Of a stretch of DNA of 31,090 nt, positions 15,688 to 23,543 are shown one piece after another. Source of the stretch: JBCBSP01 sp964550935 (GTDB lineage Bacteria; Pseudomonadota; Alphaproteobacteria; Caulobacterales; Maricaulaceae); assembly GCA_964550935.1 (NCBI GenBank), contig CAZKBB010000029.1, positions 1-31,090 of the forward strand, read 5' to 3'. The notes under the pieces were generated by a model, which saw nothing but the letters and a program-made list of their open reading frames with translations, was not told the origin of the DNA and did not search any database. How positions within the stretch are numbered: position 1 is the first letter of the stretch; each line of letters begins with the position of its first letter. A program made the position numbers and the translations under genes.

Positions 15688-17121
15688 CTAGCGGACGCCC
15701 GGATCGTAGAAGTTGACCGTAAGCGGCTCCCAGGGAACGCCCAGGTCCTCGACGAAGTCGCGCGTCAGGTTGCCCACGGCCAGGCCGTTGGCTTCCTGAT
15801 ACGAGGTCATCGCCCCGTACGTGCCGGCGTCGAACACGCCGTCGGTGCGGCCCGGGTTGTAGCCCGCATCGGCCAGCGCGCGCTGGATCGTGGCGATCGC
15901 TTCCGGCGTGGTGTTGATCTCGCACAGCACCTCGCGCCAGCCGACGGAATTATCGCCGACGAAGCGGGTGCGGGTCACGTCGCGCGTGACCGCCGGAATG
16001 TTGCGAACCTCTTCGCGGCCCGGGGTGACCAGGCGGCGGGTCTGGATGTTCTCGAAGGTGGCCGGGATCACGACCTCTTCAACGCGCTCGGGCTCGACGA
16101 CCACGGTGCGCGTGACCATCTCGAACTCGGCCGGGATGGTCTCCTCGACGACGCGCTCGGGCTCGACCACGACTTCGCGGGTCACGTCTTCGTAGACCGC
16201 CGGGATCACGTCCTCGACGATCTGCTCGGCGGTGATCAGCTCCTGGCGCGTGACCGTCTCGGTGACGGCCGGCAGGGTGACCGGATCGGGAGCGAGATCG
16301 CCGTCGAGCGTGCGGTACATGATGCGCTCGGGCTGAACCAGGCGCGTGCGGGTCACGGTCTCGTACTCGGCGGGAACCTCGACGCGGCAGAGAATCTCGC
16401 CGGTCGCCAGCTCGCGGATCTCGGTGCGATCGAAGTTCTGACGCACGAAGGCGGCCACGTTCTGCGCGTCGCTTTCAGCCGACTCGAAGAGCGGCTCGGC
16501 GGGCTGCCAGGTGTAGTAGGCGTCGCGCACGAGGACCTGCTCGGTGTACTCCTCGTACTCGGCCGGCATCACCACCGGCTCGATGCGCTCTTCGGTGATC
16601 GTCACCGTCTCGGTGATGGTGCGGTAGGTCGCCGGGATCACGCGGCGCTCGACGCGCTCCGGCGTCACCAGAACTTGCTCGGTGACCATCTCGGTCACCG
16701 CCGGGATCACGCGGCGCACGGTGCGCTCGGGCTGAACCAGAACCTCTTCGGTCACCGTCTCGGTCACGGCCGGGATGACGCGCGTCTCGATGCGCTCGTC
16801 TTCGATCACGACGCGCTCGGTCACGGTCTCGTAGGTGGGCTCGATGAAGATCGTCTCGGTGCGCTCGGGCTCGACCACGATGGTCTCGGTGAAGACCTGC
16901 GGAGCCGGCGGAATGAGCAGGCGCGCGTAGCACTCGCCGTCTTCGGTGGCCGGCGGCAGGTCCGCGGCCAGGCGGCCCTCCAGCGACTGGATGCGCGCTT
17001 GCGCGGCGTCGAGCTGACGGCGCAGCTCGTCATTGGATTGAGCGGCCGTCGGCGCGGCGACGGCGGCGGTGACCGCGGCGGCGGCCGCGGACGTCATCAG
17101 AATACGGGCGTAGCTCCGCAT
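15688..17121 (-). CDS. Exported 23-residue-repeat protein with C-terminal peptidoglycan-binding domain
   Basis: A 477-residue protein. Signal peptide 1-28 (cleavage likely after TAAQ), short coiled coil 30-55, then tandem 23-residue repeats. Repeats starting PA begin at 117, 140, 163, 186, 284, 307, 330 and 353; less regular copies begin at 75, 95, 250 and 375. The consensus is P-A-hydrophobic, VT, a V-rich strand, PER, and a strand ending VI. A 40-residue insertion (206-249) splits the array. Residues 405-463 (PEAIATIQRALADAGYNPGR onward) match PG_binding_1 (PF01471). Cys64, Cys245 and Cys400 occupy similar spots ahead of repeat blocks. Start: ATG with GGGGGGAA upstream. Its own terminator follows. 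I infer a cell-envelope, peptidoglycan-attached role; no function is established to my knowledge. Confidence 0.88.
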   Translation of the reverse strand: MRSYARILMTSAAAAAVTAAVAAPTAAQSNDELRRQLDAAQARIQSLEGRLAADLPPATEDGECYARLLIPPAPQVFTETIVVEPERTETIFIEPTYETVTERVVIEDERIETRVIPAVTETVTEEVLVQPERTVRRVIPAVTEMVTEQVLVTPERVERRVIPATYRTITETVTITEERIEPVVMPAEYEEYTEQVLVRDAYYTWQPAEPLFESAESDAQNVAAFVRQNFDRTEIRELATGEILCRVEVPAEYETVTRTRLVQPERIMYRTLDGDLAPDPVTLPAVTETVTRQELITAEQIVEDVIPAVYEDVTREVVVEPERVVEETIPAEFEMVTRTVVVEPERVEEVVIPATFENIQTRRLVTPGREEVRNIPAVTRDVTRTRFVGDNSVGWREVLCEINTTPEAIATIQRALADAGYNPGRTDGVFDAGTYGAMTSYQEANGLAVGNLTRDFVEDLGVPWEPLTVNFYDPGVR

Positions 17122-17296
17122 GGAATGTTCCCCCCAGGATAAATACCAGATCGGCTAGGTCCTCCATAACCGAGACCTTGCACCGGGGCAACCGAAACTG
17201 AGTCCAGATCGGTGACGACTTGAGCGTCGGAAAACCTTGGCTTTTGCGGCCCAAATTGTTTAATAAATTACCACATCACGCGGAAATTCATGGGGT

Positions 17297-18793
17297 TTAT
17301 GCAGGCGCGCCCTGGCCGAGCGTGCGCTGCACCGCGTCGCGCCACCCCGCCAGGCCCCGCGCGACCGCGTCGGGCGCGGCCATTGGTGCGAAACTGCGCT
17401 CCGGGCGCCACAGTGCGCCGGCCTCATCCAGCGAGGCGAACAGGCCCGCGCCGAGCCCGGCGAACACCGCCGCGCCCCAGGCCGTGGTCTCGGTGTTCGC
17501 CGGGCGGACCGCCTCGACCTCGCAAAGGTCAGCCAGGCGCTGCACGAAGGCGGCGTTGCCGGCCATGCCGCCATCGACCTTAAGCCGGGCGATCTCAGCC
17601 CCGTCCGCGGCCATGGCGTCCAGAAGATCGCGGGTCTGGTAGGCGACGCTGTCGAGCGCGGCGCGCGCGATCTCGGCCCGTCCTGCGCCGCGCGTCAGCC
17701 CGTGGATCGCCGCGCGCGCGTCCGGCGCCCACCAGGGCGCGCCCAGGCCGGTGAAGGCGGGCACCAGATAGACCCCTGAGTCCGGGTCGGCTTCGGCGGC
17801 CAGCGCCTCCATCTCACCCGCGCGCGAGATGATCCCGAGCCCGTCGCGCAGCCATTGGATGGTCGCCCCGGCCGACAGGACCGAGCCTTCCAGCGCGTAG
17901 GCGGACTGGCCGGCGGCGCGATAGGCGATCGTCGTCAGGAGGCGATTGTTGGAAAAGACGGGCCGGGCGCCGGTGTTGACCAGCATGAAGGCGCCGGTGC
18001 CGTAGGTGGACTTCACCTCGCCGGGCGCGAAACAGGCCTGGCCCGCGACGGCGGCCTGCTGGTCTCCGGCCGCGCCGGCGAGCACGGGCGCGCTCTCCAG
18101 GATGGAGCGGTCCACGCGCGCATCGATCCGGTCGCAATCGCGTACCTCTGGCAGAAGCGCACGGGGAACCCCGAACAGCGCAAGCAAATCTTCGTCCCAG
18201 TCCATGGCCGCGATGTCGAACAGGGCGGTGCGGCTGGCGTTGGTCACGTCGGTGACGTGCAGAGCGCCGCCGGTGAGCCGCCAGATCAGGAAACTGTCGA
18301 TCGTGCCCGCCGCGAGGCGGCCCTTGCGCGACTTGTCCCGGGCGCCGGGGATGGCGTCCAGCAGCCAGGCGATCTTGGTGGCGGAGAAATACGGATCGAG
18401 CAAAAGCCCGGTCTTGGCGCTCACCTGCGCCTCGACGCCGTCCTTGCGCAGCGCCTGACAGGCGGGCGCGGTGCGCCGGTCCTGCCAGACGATGGCGTTG
18501 TGGATCGGCCGGCCGGTCTCGCGATCCCAGATGACGATCGTCTCGCGCTGGTTGGCGACCCCGGCGGCCGCGATCTCAAACCCCTTCGCCGCGGCGAGGC
18601 CCTCGGCCTTGCGCGCGGTGGAAAGGACCGTCGCCCAGATGACCTCAGGGTCGTGCTCCACCCAGCCCGGCTGCGGGTAGATCTGGGCGAACTCTTCCTG
18701 CGCGGTCGCGACCGCTCGGCCTTGCATGTCGAACGCGATCGCGCGGCTTGACGTGGTGCCCTGATCGATCGCCAGGATCGCGGTCTCGCTCAT
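17297..18793 (-). CDS. glpK: Glycerol kinase
   Basis: A 498-residue FGGY-family kinase, standard length. It phosphorylates glycerol with ATP to glycerol-3-phosphate in the cytoplasm. Motifs in order: AILAIDQGTTSSRAI (residues 5-19, phosphate-binding), GWVEHDPEVIW, NQRETIVIWDRETG, NAIVWQDRRT, TYGTGAFMLVNTG and GGMAGNAAFVQRLADL near the C terminus. The start at 18793 has GGGGAGGG 4 bases upstream; an 11-codon longer frame is discarded. It is not accompanied by glpF or glpD, but is divergent, across 97 bases, from a monoacylglycerol-lipase-like gene, which would supply glycerol. Confidence 0.96.
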   Translation of the reverse strand: MSETAILAIDQGTTSSRAIAFDMQGRAVATAQEEFAQIYPQPGWVEHDPEVIWATVLSTARKAEGLAAAKGFEIAAAGVANQRETIVIWDRETGRPIHNAIVWQDRRTAPACQALRKDGVEAQVSAKTGLLLDPYFSATKIAWLLDAIPGARDKSRKGRLAAGTIDSFLIWRLTGGALHVTDVTNASRTALFDIAAMDWDEDLLALFGVPRALLPEVRDCDRIDARVDRSILESAPVLAGAAGDQQAAVAGQACFAPGEVKSTYGTGAFMLVNTGARPVFSNNRLLTTIAYRAAGQSAYALEGSVLSAGATIQWLRDGLGIISRAGEMEALAAEADPDSGVYLVPAFTGLGAPWWAPDARAAIHGLTRGAGRAEIARAALDSVAYQTRDLLDAMAADGAEIARLKVDGGMAGNAAFVQRLADLCEVEAVRPANTETTAWGAAVFAGLGAGLFASLDEAGALWRPERSFAPMAAPDAVARGLAGWRDAVQRTLGQGAPA

Positions 18794-18890
18794 GACGCCC
18801 TCCCCTTCTTGCTCGCCCGCCACCATAGCGCCGCAAGGCGTCGCGGCTTAAGCTCCGTTTGCTGAATGATGCATCCAAGAGGCGCCCGCC

Positions 18891-19823
18891 ATGGCCTTCG
18901 ACGCTGAAACCTGGGACAGCCCGACCGGGGCGAAGCTGTGCGTGCGCACCACCGCGCCGGACGCCGCCCCCAGAGCCGTTATCGCGATCGAGCACGGCCT
19001 GGCCGAGCACTGCGCGCGCTACGCCCGCTTCGCCGAGGCGCTGAGCAAGGCCGGCTTCGCCGCGGTCGCCCACGATCATCGCGGGCATGGCCGCACCCAG
19101 GCGCCGGACGCAGAGCCCATGCGGTTCGCCAGGTCCAAGGGCGCTGAGAAGGCGCTGGCGGACAGCGCCTATGTGCGAGAGCGCCTGCGCGAGACCTATC
19201 CCGGCGTTCCGGTGTTCGCGTTCGGTCACTCCATGGGCGGTCTGTTCGCCATGAACGCCGCGATCGAGGAGGCCGATCGGCTCGCGGGCGTGGCGGTGTG
19301 GAACACCAATCTCACGCTCGGCCCGACGCTTGGCGTCATGCGCACGCTGGTCGAGCTGGAAGCCCTGTTCAAAGGCGCCGCCAAGCCGAGCGCGGCGCTG
19401 CACGGGCTCACCTTCGCGGCGTGGGAGAAACGCGTCTCAGAGACAGGCACGGGCTATGACTGGCTCTCCCACATCGAGGCGGAGGTGCGCGCCTACGCCG
19501 AAGACCCTTTGTGCGGCGCGCCGGCCAGCCTGTCGCTGTGGCGTGACTTCACCAAGCTCGCCAAGCGCGCTGAAGACGCCCGCGCGCGCACAGCCATTCC
19601 GCGCCGCTTTCCGATCCATCTCGCCGGCGGCGGTGAAGATCCGGCCACGGACGACGCCAAGGCGGTGCGAAAACTCGCCGACCGGTTAAGGCGTGAGGGC
19701 TTCACCGACGTCACTTTGCGCATCGACGAGGCCGCGCGCCACGAGACGCTCAATGAGATCGGCCACGAGGCCGCGACGGCGGACTTCATCACCTGGGCCG
19801 AGGCGCGCCTGGCGACGGGTTAG
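18891..19823 (+). CDS. Alpha/beta hydrolase, monoacylglycerol lipase-like (serine aminopeptidase S33 fold)
   Basis: A 310-residue cytoplasmic hydrolase without a signal peptide. It shows HGLAEHCARYARFAEAL (35-51), typical of monoacylglycerol lipases and lysophospholipases, the HDHRGHG strand (61-67), nucleophile Ser114 in GHSMGG, a likely catalytic Asp250 and His284 (ARHETLNE). The expected reaction is hydrolysis of monoacylglycerol or lysophospholipid to fatty acid and glycerol or its phosphodiester. Its divergence from glpK fits use of the released glycerol. The stop overlaps the converging OYE-family stop by 4 bases (TTAG). Confidence 0.85.
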   Translation: MAFDAETWDSPTGAKLCVRTTAPDAAPRAVIAIEHGLAEHCARYARFAEALSKAGFAAVAHDHRGHGRTQAPDAEPMRFARSKGAEKALADSAYVRERLRETYPGVPVFAFGHSMGGLFAMNAAIEEADRLAGVAVWNTNLTLGPTLGVMRTLVELEALFKGAAKPSAALHGLTFAAWEKRVSETGTGYDWLSHIEAEVRAYAEDPLCGAPASLSLWRDFTKLAKRAEDARARTAIPRRFPIHLAGGGEDPATDDAKAVRKLADRLRREGFTDVTLRIDEAARHETLNEIGHEAATADFITWAEARLATG

Positions 19824-21112
19824 CGCGCGCCGGCGATCCGCTTGGCGTCCTTGGCCTCGGTCATCTGGTGCGCGATGAGCGCGGCGAGGAGGTTCATCCG
19901 CGTCTTCGGAGCGCGGCCGTCGCCGAGCCGGAGGATGTTGCGATAGAAGAAGGCCATCGCGGCGAAGCCGTTGGCCGCCTTCATCACATCGTTCGGCGAG
20001 GCCGGACCGAACCAGCCCGAGCCGAGGCGCAGCGTCGTCTCGTAGGCGGGCAGTTCGTCGAGCGCGCCGGAGAGCAGCTTGGTCGGCGCCTCCGGATCGA
20101 CGCAGAGCGGGCGGCCTACGCCGATGACCGCGACGCCGGCTTCGACCGCCTCCTCCATCGCGGCCCTGGTCCTGAAGCCGCCTGTGACCATGACCGGCAT
20201 GGCGGCCTGTGCGAGGACTTGCTCCGCATACGCCATGAAATAGGCCTCGCGCGCGCGCGTGCTCTTGCGCACCTCGTCCTCGAACACCGGCTCCATGCCC
20301 TCGATGCCCATCATGCGCGGCTGCTCGTAATTGCCCCCTGAAATCTCCAGGAGGTCGAGGCCTTCGCGATCGAGCAGCGCGACCACGTTCAGGCAGTCCT
20401 CGAAGCTGAACCCGCCCTTCTGGAAATCCGACGAGTTGAGCTTCACCGACAGCGCCTTGTCCGGACCGATCGCCGCGCGCGCAGCGCGCACGGTCTCGAT
20501 CAGGATGGCGGCGCGATTCTCCAGGCCGCCGCCCCATTCATCCGTGCGCTGATTGACGAGCGGATTGAGGAACTCCGAGATCAGATAGCCGTGGGCGGCG
20601 TGGATCTGCACCCCGTCGAAGCCGGCCTGTATGCAGGTGCGCGCGGTCGCCGCGAAGCGGGCGATCACCTCGTAAATCTCGTTCGTCTCCAGAGCGCGCG
20701 GCGCCGCGAACACGCCGCCCGGCAGCTTCACCGCGACGGCCGACGGCCCGACAGGCTCCGGGGCGATACTCTTCGGTGACTGGCGCCCCGCGTGGGAGAG
20801 CTGCGCGATGGCGAGCCCGCCGCCGGCCTTGGCGGCTTTGGCATAGGCTTCAAGCCCGGCGCGGGCGCGCGCGTCCTGGGCGCCGTCGACGACGACGTTC
20901 GCGGGCCGCTCGCGGTAGCGCGCGTCGACCATGATGTTGCCGGTGAGGATCAGCCCGGCCCCGCCCTTCGCCCAGGTTTCGTAGGCCCGCGCCACGCGCG
21001 CGCCCGCGACGCCGCCCGGGTCGGCGAGGCCTTCGGTCATGGCCGCCTTGGCGATCCGGTTGGGCGCGGCGAGGCCGCATGGCAAGGTGACGGCTTCGGA
21101 TAGACGGCTCAT
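19820..21112 (-). CDS. Old Yellow Enzyme-family NAD(P)H:flavin oxidoreductase (ene-reductase)
   Basis: A 430-residue FMN TIM-barrel protein (PF00724), single domain without the FeS/FAD extension of 2,4-dienoyl-CoA reductases. Visible: NRIAKAAMTEG (18-28, FMN-binding strand), GLILTGN, QLSHAGRQ (104-111), and the active-site block VQIHAAHGYLISEFLNP (His171, His174, Tyr176) followed by NQRTDEWGG. The C-terminal phosphate-binding GVGRPLCVDPEAP is present. The family reduces the C=C bond of enones and enals. The ATG at 21112 has GGAGA 9 bases upstream, overlapping the start codon of the divergent esterase. Substrate unknown; the context suggests a ketone-degradation role. Confidence 0.88.
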   Translation of the reverse strand: MSRLSEAVTLPCGLAAPNRIAKAAMTEGLADPGGVAGARVARAYETWAKGGAGLILTGNIMVDARYRERPANVVVDGAQDARARAGLEAYAKAAKAGGGLAIAQLSHAGRQSPKSIAPEPVGPSAVAVKLPGGVFAAPRALETNEIYEVIARFAATARTCIQAGFDGVQIHAAHGYLISEFLNPLVNQRTDEWGGGLENRAAILIETVRAARAAIGPDKALSVKLNSSDFQKGGFSFEDCLNVVALLDREGLDLLEISGGNYEQPRMMGIEGMEPVFEDEVRKSTRAREAYFMAYAEQVLAQAAMPVMVTGGFRTRAAMEEAVEAGVAVIGVGRPLCVDPEAPTKLLSGALDELPAYETTLRLGSGWFGPASPNDVMKAANGFAAMAFFYRNILRLGDGRAPKTRMNLLAALIAHQMTEAKDAKRIAGAR

Positions 21113-21126
21113 CGGGAACGATCTCC

Positions 21127-22056
21127 ATGCTCGACTACGTGCCGGCCCGGCGGGGCCTGAAACTGCGCACCCGGTTCGCCCGGCGCATGGCCCGCCGCGC
21201 CGGGGAAGCTGCGCTCAGCCCCGACCAGCCGCGCACTGTGCAGCGCAAGCGCCTGGACAAGGCCGGCGACCTGATGCCCGCCAGGGGTGTCGAGATCGCC
21301 GCGCGCGCGATCGAAGGGCTCGGCGCCTTGCGCTTCAGTCCGCCGAACGCCCGGCCCGGACGATTGCTGTACTTCCATGGCGGCGGATACTCGCGCGGTT
21401 CCGCCCAGAGCCACAAGGCGTTCGTCTCGCGCCTGTCCGCCGCGACGCGGCTGGAGGCGTTGTCGGTGGATTATCGTCTGGCCCCGGAGCACCCCTGCCC
21501 CGCCGCGGTCGAGGACGCGGTCGCGGCCTACCACGCGCTGCGCGGCGAGACCGATGAGCGCGTCGTCATGGCCGGCGACAGCGCCGGCGGCGGGCTGGCG
21601 CTGTCGGCCTGCGTCCGGCTGAGGGACGCCGGCGCGGCGCTTCCCGACGCGCTCGTCCTGTTTTCTCCGTGGACGGACCTGACCATGAGCGGTGAGAGCG
21701 CGGCGACACGAGACGGCGTCGATCCCATGTTGAAGACGGCGTATCTGAAGGCCGGGGCGGCGCTCTATCTGGGCGATCTCGACGCGGCCGATCCGCTCGC
21801 CTCGCCGCTCTTCGCCGATCTCGCCGGACTGCCGCCGACCTTCATTCAGGTTGGCGAGGACGAGGTCCTGCTCGACGATTCCGTGCGCCTTCATGGCGCG
21901 CTTGAGGCCGCCGGCGCGCCGGTGCAGTGCGAGATCTGGCGCGGGATGTGGCACGACTTCCAAATGTTCGCGCCGATTGCGCCGGAGGCGGGCCGGGCCA
22001 TTGACGCCTGCGCAGGCTGGACCGAGGGCGTTCTCGCCGCGCTCGACGCGGCTTAG
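21127..22056 (+). CDS. HSL-family (alpha/beta hydrolase fold-3) carboxylesterase
   Basis: A 309-residue cytoplasmic esterase of the hormone-sensitive lipase group. The oxyanion motif HGGG lies at 84-87; nucleophile Ser152 is in GDSAGGG; catalytic Asp245 is in VGEDEVLLDD; His276 is in WHDFQMF. The DYRLAPEHP motif (115-123) is also diagnostic. It hydrolyses short or branched acyl esters. Its start lies 14 bases from the OYE start on the other strand, with only a GGGA as ribosome site, so a later start (ATG at 21187) cannot be excluded. It converges on the BVMO gene with a 4-base stop overlap. BVMO plus esterase neighbours typically process ketones via esters. Confidence 0.9.
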   Translation: MLDYVPARRGLKLRTRFARRMARRAGEAALSPDQPRTVQRKRLDKAGDLMPARGVEIAARAIEGLGALRFSPPNARPGRLLYFHGGGYSRGSAQSHKAFVSRLSAATRLEALSVDYRLAPEHPCPAAVEDAVAAYHALRGETDERVVMAGDSAGGGLALSACVRLRDAGAALPDALVLFSPWTDLTMSGESAATRDGVDPMLKTAYLKAGAALYLGDLDAADPLASPLFADLAGLPPTFIQVGEDEVLLDDSVRLHGALEAAGAPVQCEIWRGMWHDFQMFAPIAPEAGRAIDACAGWTEGVLAALDAA

Positions 22057-23543
22057 GCCGGCTCGGCGGCGAAGGCGTCCCGGTCCTCGCCGCGCAGCGC
22101 CCAGGCGAAGGCCGAGGCGTAGCCCGACCAGTTGTTCGTCACGATCCCCGCGTCGGTCTTGTACCAGCTGGGGCAATCGCCGGCCCATACGGTCTCATCA
22201 AGATCGGTGCGCAGGCGCGCATTCCAACGGGCGTAGGCCGCCTCGCGCACCTCAAGCGTCTTGAGATCCTCGTCGAGCACGCGTTTTATCTGTCGACGGA
22301 CGAACTCGGCCTGGCGCTCCACCATGAAGATGATGGAGTTATGCCCCAGATTGGTGTTCGGCCCGTAGAGGATGAAGAGGTTGGGAAAGCCCGGCGCCGC
22401 AACGCCCTTGTATGCGCTGGGCGCGCCGGCCCAGGCGTCCTTCAGGTCGCGGCCTCGCCGCCCCTTCACCGTCAGTGTGGAGAGGAACTCAGTCGCCCTA
22501 AAGCCGGTGGCGAGCACGATGGCGTCGACCTCGACCCGCTCGCCTTCGCCGGTGACGATGGCGCCGGGCTCCACGCGCGCCGCGCCGCCGTCATGAAGGC
22601 CCACATTGTCGCGCTGAAGGGTGTCGAACCAGGCGTTGGAGAGCAGGATCCGCTTGCAGCCCGGCGCATAGTCCGGGGTCAGACGATCGCGCAGCGCGGT
22701 GTCCTTCACCGCGCGCTTGATCCGGCTATGCAGTCGCCAGCGCGTGAAGGCGCTCAGCGCCCCGCCGCGTTTGAACGCAGTCCATCGGCTTTCGTGGATC
22801 AGGAAGCTGCCCCAGCGATAAAGCGCGCGCCAGCCGGGCACGTGGCGGAAGGCCCACTTCTCAACGCCGAGGAAGGCGCGATCAGGCTTCGGGATCACCC
22901 AGTTCGGCGTGCGCTGGATGATCTCGAGCCGCTTCGCGATCCGCGCCAGCGGCGGGATCAGCTGGATCGCGCTCGCCGCATTGCCGATCACGCCGACGCG
23001 TTTTTCGTCCAGCGCGGCGCTCTCGTCCCAGCGCGCCGAGTGCATGACCGGGCCGTCGAAACGCTCCAGCCCCTCGATATCGGGCGTATACGGATCGTTG
23101 AGCTGGCCCACCGCCGAGACCACGCAGCGCGCGCTCAGGCTGCGCCCGTCTTCCAGCGTAAGCGTCCAGCGGCCCGCCGCGTCGTCGAAGTCGAGCCGGG
23201 ACACGCGCGCCTCGAACAGACGCTCAGGCACGCGCTCGGCTTCGGCGACGCGTTCGAAATAGGCGCGAATCTCTGCGTGGCCGGCGAATTTGCGGGTCCA
23301 ATCGGGATTGGGCGCGAAGGAGAAGGAGTAGAGATGGCTCGGCACGTCGCAGCCCGCGCCGGGATAGCGGTTGTCGCGCCAGACTCCGCCCACTGCTCCG
23401 GACATCTCCAAGACGACGTAGTCGCCGATGCCGGCCGTGTTGAGATGGTGCGCCATGGCGAGACCGGACATGCCGGCCCCGATCACGGCCACGTCGACAC
23501 GGGTGAGAAGCGCGCGCGCGGCCTTACGCAGGTTCGCGGGCAT
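22053..23543 (-). CDS. Baeyer-Villiger-type flavin monooxygenase
   Basis: A 496-residue class B flavoprotein monooxygenase. The FAD Rossmann motif is VIGAGMSGLAMAH (20-32); the second nucleotide motif, GVIGNAASAIQ (184-194), is shorter in Gly than usual. Between them the exact BVMO fingerprint FxGxxxHxxxW is present: F162, G164, H168, W172. Typical neighbours such as CDVPSHLYSFSF and ATGF (FRATEF) are also seen. The family inserts oxygen next to a ketone carbonyl, giving an ester or lactone, using NADPH and O2. It is the last gene of the minus-strand operon, overlapping the acyl-CoA synthetase stop by 20 bases. Substrate unknown. Confidence 0.92.
   Translation of the reverse strand: MPANLRKAARALLTRVDVAVIGAGMSGLAMAHHLNTAGIGDYVVLEMSGAVGGVWRDNRYPGAGCDVPSHLYSFSFAPNPDWTRKFAGHAEIRAYFERVAEAERVPERLFEARVSRLDFDDAAGRWTLTLEDGRSLSARCVVSAVGQLNDPYTPDIEGLERFDGPVMHSARWDESAALDEKRVGVIGNAASAIQLIPPLARIAKRLEIIQRTPNWVIPKPDRAFLGVEKWAFRHVPGWRALYRWGSFLIHESRWTAFKRGGALSAFTRWRLHSRIKRAVKDTALRDRLTPDYAPGCKRILLSNAWFDTLQRDNVGLHDGGAARVEPGAIVTGEGERVEVDAIVLATGFRATEFLSTLTVKGRRGRDLKDAWAGAPSAYKGVAAPGFPNLFILYGPNTNLGHNSIIFMVERQAEFVRRQIKRVLDEDLKTLEVREAAYARWNARLRTDLDETVWAGDCPSWYKTDAGIVTNNWSGYASAFAWALRGEDRDAFAAEPA

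Noticed and set aside
17200..17296. AT-rich patch downstream of glpK as a terminator or small RNA
   Set aside because: No stable hairpin with a T-run was found on the glpK strand; it may simply be part of the promoter region of the repeat-protein gene.
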